Assembly: GCA_015680685.1 (NCBI GenBank)
Contig: MNCI01036747.1
Coordinates: 332,515 to 396,514 of the forward strand
Length of the DNA: 64,000 nt
Source of the DNA: Gnetum montanum
Lineage: Eukaryota; Streptophyta; Gnetopsida; Gnetales; Gnetaceae
Reading direction: 5' to 3'
Under the pieces are notes generated by a model. That model was given only the letters and a program-made list of their open reading frames with translations, had not been told where the DNA came from and ran no database searches. This document shows positions 1 through 13,600 of this stretch, piece by piece; position 1 is the stretch's first letter; every line of letters starts with the position of its first letter. Both the position numbers and the translations under genes were made by a program.

Positions 1-1460
1 GCTACTAAACATGATGAGAGAAGTCAAAAATGATGGTGATCCATACACTGTAGTTTTAGACTATGAAAATAATCCAAAAATACCATGTAATGGTTCAAAA
101 AGCTTATGGAAATGTAACTGACACAAGAGCAGCAAATTTGAAACCTATTAAAGTCAAATTCAACACTATGTTCAAGACCTTTTGATATGTTGTTTTGGAT
201 AATCTTTTGGTAGAGTAACCTTTTTGGTAAGAACTTCTGGTAGATTGGCTTTTCAACACAAAGAAGAGAGATCTTAGCAAACATTTTATAGCCTCTTGTA
301 GGCTTTTCAGTGTAAAATTCTAAGGATGAAGAGACCTTGTAGTAGCATTTACTGTAGTGCAAATCGATTGGAAAAGATAACTGTAGATTTAGTGGTAGAC
401 AACATCCTATCCACTACACTATATTTTAAAGATATTTTATATGTTCTTTGAATTCTGACTCAATTTATACCTTCCTAAACCTCTATTTTTATAAATTTTT
501 ATGTTATTTAATATAAATTTTGTAGTTTTTATTTTGGTCATATTATTTCCCTCTCTCTTTGTTCTCAATACAACACTTAAATACTATTTCACATGTTGCA
601 ATTCAATTTCATTTGTATTTCTTTGTAACAAATTTTCTAAGTTCTTAGGTGATCAAAAATATTGTCTAAGGTGCCTCAGATCCTTCTAAGGTCCATGGAT
701 TCTAGGGTTAAAACTGTTTTATATGGATCATTTTGGATTTCTAGCACTAATTTTTTCCATTGTTATTATTTTTGGCTACTAGAAGGAGGTCATTTGCCTA
801 AGTTCTTTATCTAAATACATCTACAAAAATATTCTCTGGCTTATTTTACCTTTTCAATAGTGCATTTGGTATAGTAAAAATTATTCTAGGCTTTTAGTAA
901 CCCTAACTTTTTACATTATAACTAGTTTTCATTATTACAATTGAAAAATTTTAAAAATTAAAAATTAATATTTTTACAATTATAGTGCATAGTGCTTCCC
1001 CTGTTCCTTGCATTTATAGTTCAAAAAATTTAGTTTTACAGTTGTAGTACACACTACTTTTCCCATTTTTTGCATTCAAAATTTTGTAGTTTTCATCTAG
1101 TTCTTTGTATTTATAGCTTATGAAATTTTTCTACAAATACTGAAGCCTTTTTCCATTTTTCTTAGTGTTGCTTAAATATGCTAAAAAATTGTTATTATAG
1201 TTGTAATTTTAGTTCACTTCATTTTCCCTCTTTTCATACTTATGTTTTTTACCTAATTTCTCAAATATGCCAGACATCACATACGCTACAATCTCACAAT
1301 CTATAGCTCTCATATATTATAGCTTTCATATGCTACAATCCTCATATGTTACAAGTTATAGCTTATTTAAAATCTTAAAGCCTTTGTTACATTAACCCAA
1401 TCACTTGGCCCTTTATAGTTGATGCCCTTTACGTCAACTATTCTGCCACGCAACATCATT
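1..1460. other. AT-rich DNA, no gene recognised
   Basis: No coding similarity that I can support. The first 180 bases have a short open stretch on + that I cannot assign. The rest is T-rich on +, with long runs of A and T. By position it should include the leader or LTR of the Gag-protease unit that starts at 1464, but I could not find an LTR boundary or primer-binding site here. Confidence 0.4.
1283..1366 (+). repeat. short degenerate tandem repeat
   Basis: Imperfect copies of a motif of about 16-20 bases built on TATAGCT-TCATATG-TACAA follow each other just upstream of the unit I Gag remnant. Its role is unknown; it may belong to the element's leader. Confidence 0.35.
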
Positions 1461-1463
1461 ACC

Positions 1464-4095
1464 ATGGCCATGAACCAAGAATCTGCTCACATCTATAATC
1501 CTAAGAATCCAACTGTAATGAAATGTAGATAGTTCCTTAGGCTTCTAGGATGCAACCCTGCACACACCAATATTACTAAGGAATAGTACAACTTTATCTA
1601 TGATCCAAGTCAATCTACCTATTCCACACAAGGAGTTATACTTTAAACATTTGTTTGAACTTGTTCATAAGAATGAGAAGGAATATGTTCCTTCCCCATA
1701 TGAAAAAAGTTGAGCTTTTGTAAATCTATATCAACCTATTAGCCCAATTAGCAAATGTTGATGAGTAAGCTATGATAAGAGAGGAAGCTACTTTAGAATA
1801 AGACCAAGAGAATCAAGATGGGTTCAAAGATTACTATGACAATGATGCTTATGAGGAAGAACTATTACAATAATCCATCCCTCACTTACTTGTAAATAAC
1901 TCCTTATATTCCATGCTAGTAATAAGTTAGGTAATTCCTATCCCCTTCTTGGATTAAACCTCATAACCAGCTTTCTAGTTCTTATCCCTATTCATAGCCA
2001 TGCCTTTCGCAAACTAGCCTCATTTCACATCATTACCACTGATGGTCTCTTCCATGCCACCTTATTTTCTCATTTCATTAGGCCTTTCTTCAAGACCTCA
2101 AGTACCACAAGTCTCTAGTAACCTTTTTATTCCCTTCATTTTGTAAATCTTAGTTTAGACATAATTCTTCTTATTTAGCTTCCCTACAATAGTAGCCACA
2201 AGATCTTTTACTCATTACATGACCTCAAGTTTCTCAACCTTACTAGCACAACTTGTAAGAGCACTCCAAGACCTAGATCAAGCCTTTTAAATTATCTAGA
2301 GCCTTACTAAAAAGCTAAGAAAGCTTAAAGCTAGCACTACCCAAATGGTAAAGATTATGAATTTCTACCAGGATGATCCTATCAGTCCCATTATCCCATG
2401 GATAACTCTTCTTGCAAGCATCCCAATTCCTCATTTTATCAAAAATAATGATGAAGGAAATTCGAACGCTCATCTTATTATCTTTTGTTTAGAATTCCTA
2501 GTTCTACAAGCTTGGCCACACATTGGACTTCGTGTCTTCTCTATGTATTTATTAGGAAAAGATCTTCATTGGTACCGAACCTTATCAAGAGACTCTATCT
2601 CTTCTCTTGATAACTTAATAGCCCAATTTATCAACTATTTCAAATACAACCTAAAGCCTAATACAATTTTATATCAACTCATGAAAGTGAAGTAGGGGCC
2701 ACTTAAACTAGTGCAAAGGTTTATTTAGATGTGAAATGTAATACATAATGAGGTTCTAGAGTTCATCTCTACAATTCACTTTTTAGCCATTTTCAAGGGG
2801 ATGATCAATGACTTTATCAAGTCAAAACTATATTTCTTAGAATCTTGATCATTGAGCCAAGCCTTTTCACAAATCAAGAACATTGAAGAGGTACCTAAAG
2901 CTAGCAATGATCATATCTACATTACTTATAAGAAATAAGAGATGAGGAAGGATAGGGATAAAGGAAAAAAAACTCATGTGGTTATGGCCACAGTGGCTAA
3001 AGAATAAAAAATAGTACAAGGGCCAAAGAAAACACAACCTAAAGCTACTACCATTGCTACTCAACCATTAACTTTTGGCACTTCCACCTCCAACTCATCA
3101 AAGCCCAACTTTGAATGAAAGGACTAATCCAAGTACATCAAATGGCCCATAAAATCATCAAAGCTTTTGAATTAGTTGCTTAGAAGTAACTGTATTCAAC
3201 ATAAACTATCTAAGAATTCTCAAAAGAGGCATAATTTTCTTTGTAAAACTACTAGGGATCCTACAATTTTTACAAAAGATGATCCTCCTATGTCCAAGTA
3301 CTTTAGGTTAGATTCTACCACTATCATTAGCTTCCTTTCCATGATATTGATTTCTTCTTAGCCTTGAACATGTAGAAAATGATAGATAATGGAAAATTAC
3401 TCCTAGATGCATCCAATCTTGTTAGGCCTTAAAACCAATCCATGCAAGTGTATGAGGATCCTCTCAATTCTAGTAATGACCAATTCACTATATCCACATC
3501 AATGTTCAAAACAAGCCTAAAGCTGATAGAAATCCATTTGTGGTTCAGGTACCTCCTTGTGACAAAAAGACTAAGGGCTTTAACTTCTTCAAGTTCAAAA
3601 ATCTTATTTGTTATAAAAATATCACCACCTATTTCTTTCAAAGATCTTTTTGTCATCAAAGTTTTCCCTCCTACCACCAATAAATCTATGGCCTAAGTTA
3701 ACTAGTGTCCTCTCATAGTAGCCAATGTTTTAACCTCTTCTTAGTTAAACAACAAGAAATTACATCTCAAACAGCAAAAAAAATTAGCTTCTAAGCCTAA
3801 GACTAATAACTCCAATCAATCAAAAGTTTCAAAGAAATTAGGTCCATCGAAGCCTACTCCAATTATAGTCATGCTTTCAACAATCAAACTATGTTAACTA
3901 GCTAACCTAGGAAGGACATCTAAAAACAAGAGAGGGGAAATGGACTAAAATAGCACACATTGAAACACAAGGTAGAGATTTTGGGTAGAATGGAGGAAGT
4001 CAATGTTAAAAAATTTAATAAATCATCCAAAAATGATAAAGAATACCTCACTTCCATGAAGCAAATCAAACTCTCACTAAAATAAAAGAATACTT
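1464..4095 (+). pseudogene. gag: decayed Ty3/gypsy Gag, unit I
   Basis: Gag packages retrotransposon RNA in cytoplasmic particles. The conceptual start ATG at 1464 matches the unit III Gag start (both read NPK/DPK-D/NPT-V/MIKCR) and both then stop at TAG in the same place. The core capsid segment at 2345-2860 has the retrotransposon Gag pattern: a NAHLI helix, a GKDLHWYR segment (usual form: A..W+..L) and a following FINYFKYNL helix. Frames shift several times between 1500 and 4100, and stops are mostly TAG. A linker segment at 3442-3690 (MQVYEDPLNSS) matches unit III at 36897-37160. The protease domain follows on the same strand. The lineage is probably Tat, judged from the neighbouring protease and the antisense gene downstream. 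It is clearly non-functional. Confidence 0.65.
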
Positions 4096-4299
4096 CTTTG
4101 AGCTTATATGACTTAGTCATGATCTCTCTCGCTCACTACAAAGCTTTAGTAAAAATGTTGATCTTAATTCCTATAAGTGAGGACATCCTTGCTAATGAAG
4201 AGTCTATCCACGCAATGATAGTACCACCCTTACCTAAGGAGGAAATGAAGTCAACCACCTTGATGTTTTATGATATCAAGATGAAGACTAACCCATAGA

Positions 4300-4910
4300 G
4301 TGATGAAGAATTGAGAGACCCTCGTTTCATAACAATCAACATTGACCAATACAAACTGCACTGAGTGCACATTGATGATGGAGAAGCTACAAACATAATC
4401 CTTTTGCCCATCATAGAATAGCTAGGCTTGGTTGGAAACATCCAAGACACCTTTACTTTTGTACTTAAATCATTTAACAGGTCATGTGTAGTAGTGAAAG
4501 TGTCAATCTCATTAGACTTCATGGCCAGGGAATAATTTCCTACATTTGTTGATTTCCTAGTTGTTGAAAAAAATACTAGGCTTCAACTTAATCTTAGGAA
4601 GACCATGGTTGGCTAAGTTGCAGACAATTTTTTCCCGATCCTTCAAGAAATTCATTTGCTTTACGAGGAAGGTGATTTCATTATCCATGAAGACAATGCA
4701 ATCCCCTTGTCTATCAACAATGTTGACATAGAACAAAGATTTGAGATGGATTTTTAAGAAGAAACTCTCATAGCCAAAAATTGTAATGAAAGAAACCAAG
4801 CCAAAGCCAATAATATTGGGACCATGAATGAACCTTAGAAAGAACTTCCATTTAGTATCATGAGAAAAGAAAATGGGGAATACAAAATCATGCAATAGAA
4901 ATCTTATCAA
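4300..4910 (+). pseudogene. decayed retropepsin, unit I
   Basis: Aspartic protease of a Ty3/gypsy element, which cuts the Gag-Pol polyprotein. The active-site region around 4368-4430 reads VHIDDGEATNIILLPIIE, then LGL. It matches the family pattern of an Asp followed by Gly-Ala/Ser and a hydrophobic strand, although the residues after Asp are altered. A downstream stretch (LLYEEGDFIIHEDNAIPL) is shared with the unit III protease at 35880-35960 on the opposite strand. No reverse transcriptase follows: about 530 bases later the antisense gene ends. Several in-frame stops make it a relic. Confidence 0.55.
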
Positions 4911-5439
4911 TTATCTAATATGTCAAAGATTAAGAAGCAATTACATGGTTAACATGTTGCTTATTTTTCTTTTCCTTATATATACGATGTGATCATTTAA
5001 TTAGTATCCTTATTTCTAATTTTTACTTACATGTTTATATTTTTCTTGAAAATTTTTTTATTTTGTTTTTGTAAGTTTTCTATATAGCCTTATTTTAAAT
5101 TTTTGAATTAATTTACAACTTATGTTTATCTTTTATGTTTACATAAAATTATAGAACAACATAAAAATAGAAAACTTAAAACATAAAAAAATAGAAAATA
5201 TAAAAAAACCAAAATTTTAAATTAAATATATAGTAGCAAAGAGCAAAGTTAAGATGAAATGAAAAGTATGGCATGTAACATAACCAAAATTATAATAGTA
5301 GCCATAGTTACACTATGTAATAAATAATCAAAAAATATATAAATAAAATAATTCATAGTCTTTGAGGCTATAATAGCCAAATAAAATAGGAAAGACAATG
5401 TCACCAAAACATCAAAAATATGATAAATCCATCAACATC
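4911..5439. other. AT-rich spacer between convergent genes
   Basis: Very A/T-rich spacer between the protease (+) and the 3' end of the antisense gene (-). It is too short for a polymerase and shows no coding signal. It probably holds the 3' untranslated region of the antisense gene. Confidence 0.45.
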
Positions 5440-8400
5440 CAAACTAAGCCATAGGGGGAGGAGGAGGATTATCACTAACATGCAAATACTAGTAACCATA
5501 GTAGCCACAAACATAACCATATAACAACAAAAAATATTCATAAGAAAAAACATAAAATAAAAATAAAAAATCATAAAACAAAATTATTTTACAAATCTCC
5601 AAAGATTTGGGAGAAATATTCTCAGGAGGAAATCTTTAGATACTAGCCTCTAACCTACAAATAATTTTTTCTTCACTCATGTTGCTCCAATCAATGTCTC
5701 CTAAGTCCACTCCTAATAATATTTTCCCCTTCTTCATGTTTGTCAACTCAAAAGAAACATAGGACTAGAAATTCATGGAGGTTTCCCCAAATGTGATAAT
5801 GATATGAGGAACAAGGGAATCAATAGCCACTACTAAATTCTTGAACCTATTGAAGATATCTTTTACATCTATTTCATGTACAAACAACACATATGAACAT
5901 TATTCCATTATGCCAAGATTTCACATAATTTTTCTTTTCCACTTTGTACATCTTCTTGTAGGGTTTTTGCTTCCTTTTCCACTTTAACACACAAACATGA
6001 TAATCTTGCCATTTCTTTGTCTTGAAGACCATCATCTTCAACTACATGTCTTTCATGTTGCTCCTAGATAGAGCAACCTTCCCCTAAATGGCATTCTAGT
6101 AGTAAGGCCATTCCATATCCTTTGTACAAAAGGAGTTCGTACTCATTACACGAGCTTCTATGAACTCCTTTTAATCTTTCAAGCTCCTATTTTGATCTAT
6201 CAACTCCTTGTTTGCATTTTTCAATAATATGATCCATTCTCATAAGAACTCATTTGAACATTGGAACTCCCAAAATGTTTTTATATAGGATGCAACACAT
6301 TTTGTAACTGCTTCATACAATCTTCATGAAACATTCTCCAAATCTAGAGGCAAATTAGGGAACTCATAAAACTCAAAATGTTGTGAAGAATTCCATTTCA
6401 CCTTGAAAACTATCATACGAAAACATTGAAATCATAAAAAATTTAAAAATAATTAAAACTATAAAAACATTAAAGCCATAAAATCATGAAAACATAAAAA
6501 TACAAAAACAAAAAATGCAAAACAAAAATATTTTAATTTTTCTTACCAACATCAGGAGCCATCTACTATAGCCTATCAACCATGTCATTAATCATTCCCT
6601 TTATAAACTTCATCTTGTTCGGTGCCTTTATCCAAGGTTTAGTGTGGAATTTCAATGTTTCCAAGGGAGGTTCATGCCCTTTAGTAGCCATAACAGATTA
6701 ACATTATCTACAATAAAAATTCAACAAAAATATATAAAGATAAAAATAAAAAAAATAACACCAAAACTTACCAAGAAGATCATGAGATCAGCCCATGGGA
6801 GGGTTACCTTCTAAAGGCAAATCATCAAGGATGGAATCTAAAATATCTTATGCTTCCTTAGCCATCTTTCCCTCTTGTTCTTTGTGCTATTTCTCCTCCT
6901 CCAAAGCAACCTTGGCAACTAACTCTTCTTTGTTCCTGATACAAAAACCAAAGCAAAAAAATAAAAATGAATCTATAATCATTCTTACTAATAAAATATA
7001 ATAAAATATCAATGTTAAAACCAAAAAATTAAAATTAAAAAATATATTCATACCATTAAAATCTTGAGTATCATTGTTAAACTTGATTGTTAGTTTTCTA
7101 GATGCTTGCTAGTTAGGAATTATGATGTTTTCTTTAACTTGTGACCTTTTTATCTTTTCTCTAGTAGCACCATCTACTTCGATGTGACCTTTTGGCCCTT
7201 TTTGCCTTGCCATGTGTAGCATGGAGCATCACCTCCATGCTATCAATGAAATAACCATGTAGATTAGTAATATTCTTAGTGGTAATATAATAGCGACTCT
7301 TCTACATCCTCCATGGATGGGCCTTGAGCATGCATTAATTAAGTAATTCTTGGCCCAAGGCTTGGAAAGTTGGAAAATATCACATCCTACCCACTTTCCA
7401 TATTTATTGATCACCAAAAACTATGTAAACATTTTGAGATATGCATAAAAAAATGTGAAATATATATGCTACATTGAATCAAATTTGTTTTAGAGCTTTT
7501 GTAATTTTTTCCTTAGACTAGTAACCAAAAAAGTATCCTAATCAAACCTAGTATCGTTAGTTAACATCTTTTTCATACATCAAGCTTTTGAACTTCTATG
7601 GTTTTCTTCTATGACAAAAGCATGGACTAAACTCTAGAGTGAAAAAGAGGGTACAACTTGTTCATCTCCTCAATATCACACTTGTTAAAAGATAATATTT
7701 CCTAAGGGGGTGATTTAAACCAAGCCTTCATATCCTTTCTAGAATTGGTATCTTTCCCTACTCTAATGATCACCTTAACACTGCTAATAGGTATACTTAA
7801 AAGATTACTAAACATTAACTTATTAGTGTTCAAAATAATATGAAAACCATGAACATGAGTAAAAATTTTATGACTCTATCATCAAATGAATCAACAAAAT
7901 TCAACAATTTGGCCCATGACATAGATGGACTAGGAAACATAAACAAGTAAAACAAGCCTACATTAGTGATCCTTTGCTAGTTGTCATAGGATTCTTGTTT
8001 GATAGCCATTTCTATGCTCTATCTACATCACCCCATTTGAGGAGAATCTTCTCTTTAAAATAACTAGAAGTGATCATGATGTTTGTATATTTATGTACAA
8101 AATACATAAAACATAACACAACTAGTCATTAGCCCATTAAACTGTAAACAACTAATGTAGCCTATAGTAAACCAGTAAAACCATGAAACTAAAAATCATA
8201 AAACTAAAAAAATGAAAATGTTATAAATATTGGCAAAACTTAAATAATTTTTATTTACTAAACTTGGAAAAAGCTAAAATTATAGGTTAAAGTTGCATAT
8301 GGGGCTCTCAAATCTTGCATAGTCCAAAATTTATGTGTCCATTTGGTGGTCACACATCTCTAGTAGACACAAGAATATCACATTTGGTATTGGGAAAACT

Positions 8401-9360
8401 CTACACTATGTTCATTGAGCACTGGCACTCTTATAACATTACCTTATTGGAATTCCTTCAATATTGTGTAGGCTATAGATAAGGTTTGGTCATTTTTCAC
8501 CAACCCTTTTCTATCCACCTTAAACTTTCAAAACCAAAACATGAAAATAGTCAAACAAGAAACCCTAAAATTGAAATAAAAATATGTCAAACTAAAACAA
8601 TACTTATACTTCTAGTAGGTAAATAGTTTCAAGAGGATTCTAAAATAGAGTGTTTAATTTATGAACAAGCATCAAGATATTATTTGCATTGAATTAGCAA
8701 TACATTCGCATTTTCCATATGTATGATAATTGTCAAACCCCTATGGTGTATGAACCCTCATCATGCTCTATTTCTATTTGGGTTTCAGGATCATTCACCA
8801 TGTACTTCTAGATGTAATTAGAGGACCTTGCCACAAGAGTCTTTATAATTACAATTACAATATCTGAGGACAAGTGTGACCACATTATCACACCATAACA
8901 CTCTAGTAGGCACATCAAGAACTCTCTAGTACTAGGTCTAAATCACATATGAGTGCACTCATTAATGGTCATGTTGGGTATTAAACTATTCTAGGTAACC
9001 ACTCCTATACAACACAGAATGCCTAGAAACTCCACAACAATCAAAATTAGTTGCATTAAAGCCTTACATAGCCAAAATATGTAGCCATTAGATCTTAAAA
9101 TATTCAAAAATTAAAAAAATAAATAAAATTAAGTAAAAATAACCTCAATAGTGCTAACATTGGCATGAGAATAAAAAATCAAAAATAACCATGTTCATTA
9201 ATACAATTATCATTGTAGTACAAATCAAAATTAAGCTTTTACACATCTCATCATGACATAATAAAAAAAATAAAATTTGACACTCTGATAAGTGTGTGAC
9301 ATAAAAGTAATTAGATTGGCTATTTTGAAAACTGTTTGATAAGAAAATAGACACTTTGGA
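5440..9360 (-). pseudogene. antisense multi-exon gene with FCP1-like segment, copy A
   Basis: Reads on -, opposite to the Gag-protease next to it. Conserved blocks, shared with copies B and C, alternate with AT-rich intron-like DNA. Block 1 (9354-9160) has VIFDF, possibly a remnant of the hhhDxD strand of HAD phosphatases. Block 2 (about 9050-8640) is the FCP1-like region ending NNILMLVHKLNTLF. Block 3 is at 7560-7200. An acidic segment at about 6850-6780 ends at a GTAAGT donor. A short block (KMKFIKGMINDMVDRL) at 6640-6545 also ends at GTAAG. A coiled-coil-prone exon lies at 6420-6060. The C-terminus has the motif DIDWSNMSEEKIICRLEAS, then a Pro-rich end (SDNPPPPPMA). Many stops and shifts are present. 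The FCP1 relation is inferred by eye from motif pattern; the repeat relation to B and C is much surer. Confidence 0.55.
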
Positions 9361-10639
9361 AAATCAAGTTTAACATTTTGTCAAATAGTTCACATACAAA
9401 GTATAAAAAAAACATTTCTACAAATACTTCATCCAAAATAATTTTTTTTTAAAAAAAAAAACTTATGGCCAAAATTGATAGCACTAGAGCTTGCTAAGTG
9501 GAAAATTCTCAAAGATAATAGTCAAAAAATCCAGATAATGCCAAACACTAAAGATGTGGAAAGAATAAGATAAAAAACACAAGTTTTCTTGGGTCTAGGA
9601 GCCCATATGCTACCATTTCTTCCTATAAAAAATTTCTAAAGTGCCTTATACACTATCACATTAGTCCAAGAAGTGCCATACACTACTCTTGTAGAACCTA
9701 GGTACTCACATGCTAACAATAGTATTGGAAAAGTTCCACATTGTACAATTTAAGCCCCAAGCATCCAAATGTTATTAACACAAGCCAAAAAAAAATCAAA
9801 ACTTTACATCCCAACCACAAATTGACAAGAGAAGGCTCATAGGACTAGGAAAAATCTAGAAAAAATTTTTAGAAAATTATTTTCAATCACAGATGTAGTG
9901 AACATGGCTAGAATAACCTAGACTCATTAACAACCCTACATTTACATGTTCCAAAAAACCAACATCTTACAAAATTTAGCTAGAAAAATATTAGTTTGTA
10001 ATTAATTGACTATCAAAAAACTTGAAAAAAAATTTAAAATATTTTTAAAAATAAAAACATGATCCAAAAACCTTCTACACTACATCTACCCTCAGAGAGC
10101 CAAGACATTGATCATATGTGGCCAAAACCCTACCAATGCTATCAATTTAGCCATGGAAGAACACAAAACCTCATAAAATAATGACATTTTCTAGAACACT
10201 ATATAAAGGGCAAAGAAAAACCCAAATCTTTCGTAGAAGAAAATTTAAAAATCTAATTCCATTATAAGATGGTCAAAAACCTTAACAATAATTCTATCTA
10301 GTCAAAACCTAGAAATCTCATCACACATAGGCTAGAAAAAATAATAAAATTTCATGAAAATAAATAAAAACATGACATCAACGCTGCACATGTGTTTGGG
10401 GAAAAATCCAAATATTTAATCAGAAATGCCAAAAATCCTAAATTTCATCCCCAAAATAGTTAGAAAACCTAAATCCTAGATTTTATGTAGTCAAAATGCA
10501 AAAATAGTAACTAAAACAAGCTTAGGAGTGGGAAAATATTTTCAAAATTTAACCAAAAACTTAAAAAAATAATGAAAAAATGGTACTTGGTAGTTATTGA
10601 TGAAGATACTTTACATGTAGATGGATTTAGAAGCCTTGA
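9361..10639. other. AT-rich DNA between antisense gene copies
   Basis: No coding block or LTR pair recognised. The stretch is A-rich on + with scattered short motifs and a weak TATA-like run near 9622. By position it should contain the upstream region of copy A and the 3' flank of copy B, and perhaps an eroded LTR of unit I. I could not fix any boundary. Confidence 0.35.
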
Positions 10640-13600
10640 TATGATCCTTAAAACCTCCTCTACTTCTTCCAATCATGGGTTTTGGCTTGTCAATTTATTT
10701 TTCTTCACCATGGTTGTTAGATACAAATAATTCCACTTTTGAATGCTCCAAAGAGAAGCTCGAAATCCCTAGGCTTGCTCCAACATGCTATGCATAGGAG
10801 GTAGAAGAATTCAAAATTTCTTGAATTTGCTTTGTGAATGACTTTATAATCTCAAGTCTATCTCTTCTTCACTCATATTAGCCCAATCGATATATCCTAG
10901 GTTGGCCTCCTTTAAGATTTTCTTCCTTTCTACATTTGTCCACTTAGGTGGGATATGGGAGAAAGTGATAGTGCTAATCTCTCTAGAGGTAGTAGTGATT
11001 TGAGAGGTAGAAGAATCATAAATCACCAAAGACTTTGTAAACAACTTATAGGTATCCTCCACACCTATCCGTTATATGAACAATGTGTATTTACATTGAT
11101 CCATGGCCTCTCCATGCCATAGCTTTAGAAGGTTTTCCTTCTCTACCTTATAAAAGTATCCCAATTGAGCATCCAAGCATAGTAATCCCTCAAATCCTAG
11201 TTCTTATGAACCAACAACTTCATCTGCATATCTTTCTCAACATTGCTCTTAGCTAGAGCAATCTTACTTTGGATCGCACTCTAGCAATGTGATCACTTAA
11301 TCTCCTTGGTGCATAAGGAATCTTTGTTAACCATCCAAACTTCGATGAATTTCTTAAGATATTGAAGGCTCCTATTTTCCTTTGACAACTACTTCACTTA
11401 CTTTTCCAACATTGTAGTTCATTCACACAAGTACTCATTCAAGTGTTCGCACTTCCAGAACACTTTAGAGGATGATGTGGAATATTGGGTAGCTCCCTCA
11501 TACAACCTCCATGGAATGTTCTCCACATTAGGAGGTAGCATTGGTATGCCATCAATCTCAAATGCCCTTGAGAGATCCCATTGCACCTTAGGAATTTTTG
11601 CATTAAAAACATTAAAGATAAAAAAAAAATTAAAAAAATTCTCTAGCCATCCTTACCCATATAAGGATTTATCTGTTGGAGCTTTCCAATCATGTCATCC
11701 ATTACTTCCTACATAAACTTCATCTTATCAGGTACATCTACCCAAGGTTTAGAATGGGAAGTGGAGGCAAATGCCTTTTGAGGAAGCTCTTGCACTATAA
11801 ACAAGTACAATGAAAACATAAATAGCCATAGTTTCACCATGCAACAAATAATGAAAGATGGCATATATACAAAAAAATAAAGGAAAAGAGAAGAGAACTA
11901 GAAAAACAATGAATACATCTAAGGATGAAGTAGGCACAAGAAAAACATACTAGGAAGATCATGGGGAAAATCCATTAGAGGATTGCCTTTGGAAGGCAAG
12001 TCATCTAAGATGAAATCTAGAACATCTATAGCTTCTGTGGATGCCTTCTCTTCCCCCTCTTGGTGTTGTCTCTCCTTCTCTTCTTTGCATTGCCTCTCCT
12101 CCACTTCCCTATGTTGTTGCTCCTTTCCAGTAGCCTAGTTTGCTAACTTTAGCATTTGCCATGCAAAAAAGCCAAAACTAAAAAAAAAATATAACAAATT
12201 AATGAAAACCTTTAAAAAAACATAAAACATACATGCATAAAACAAAGAAAATGCATACATACCTTCAAGGGTCTAATTTTCCTTATTAGTCTTGATAATT
12301 ATCCTCTTAGATGTTGGGTGATTAAGAACCTAGACATCTCCTTTAACATGTGGCATTTTTATCTTTTCTTTTATTGCATCATCTACCTCTTTGCATGTCC
12401 TCTTGGCCCTCTTGATGTTATCATGTTTAGCATGGGGTTCAATCCCCATGCTGTTAGGAAAATAACCACTAACATCCTTAGTGGTAATAGATAGTGAAAA
12501 TTCACTCTCTCTATGGGTGGGTGTTGAAGATACATCACATGAGTGATGTGTTTGGTCCAAGGTTTAGAGAGCTAGAAGACATTACAGGCTGCTCACTCTC
12601 CATCCTTTTTACACACCAATAACTTTGCAATCCTCTAAAGATATGCAAGAAAAAATATAAAATGTAGATGACATGTAGAATGCATGTTACTGTGGAGCTT
12701 CTAGACTTCATCCTATAGACCATTAACCAAAAAGGTAACCTAGTCAAACCTAGTGCCATCATTCAAAAAAATTTTTATAGTCTAGGCTTGTTAAATCCCA
12801 ATGGTTTTCTTTTGTGAAAATAACATAGTAAAGATTCTAGAATGAAAAATATGATATGTTTCATTCACCTCCTCAACATCACAATTTGAAAGAGACAAGG
12901 GAGCCTTGGGAGGTGACTTGAGCCAACTCTTTACTTCTTCCATATAACCAGTATCTTTTCTACATCTTGTGGCAACCTTAACACTATCACAAGGTATGTT
13001 GAAGATGTTACTAAACATAGATGCATCAATGCCCAAAAGAACATGAAAATCATTATCATGGATCATGAATTTTGTAACCTCAACATCAAAAGAGTTAATC
13101 ACATTCAACATTTCAACCTATGACATGGATGGATTAGGAAGGGTCAAATAAACTAGCATTAATGAATTTTTGTCAAACATCTCAAGGGGCCCTATTAGTT
13201 AACCATGCTTGAGCATGATCCACCACATCCCACTTGGGGAGAATCTTCCTTTTAGAGTATCTTAAACCAACCAAAGTAATTGCATGCTCATGCCCAAAAT
13301 CTATGGTACAACATAGTTGGTAGGTTAACCTTAAATTCATAAAAACACATAAAACCATGAAAAGTCTAAAAATTAAAATAAATAAAAATATTAATAATGG
13401 ACCACAACTTAAAAATTTGTACTCATCAAGTGAAGGCAAGGCTAGGACATTTTTTCTAGCTTGTAGAGATGCTCCAAAATCTACATAATACCACCATTGT
13501 ATGCATAGTTGATATCCATTTTTTGCTAAAAAAATCTTGAAATACTACCTACAATATCAATCAAACTAACCACCCAGATGATTGAGCACCTGTAATCTCA

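Noticed and set aside
24-362. 112-codon frame on - at the window start
   Set aside because: Low-complexity composition typical of AT-rich DNA, with no conserved motif and no counterpart elsewhere.
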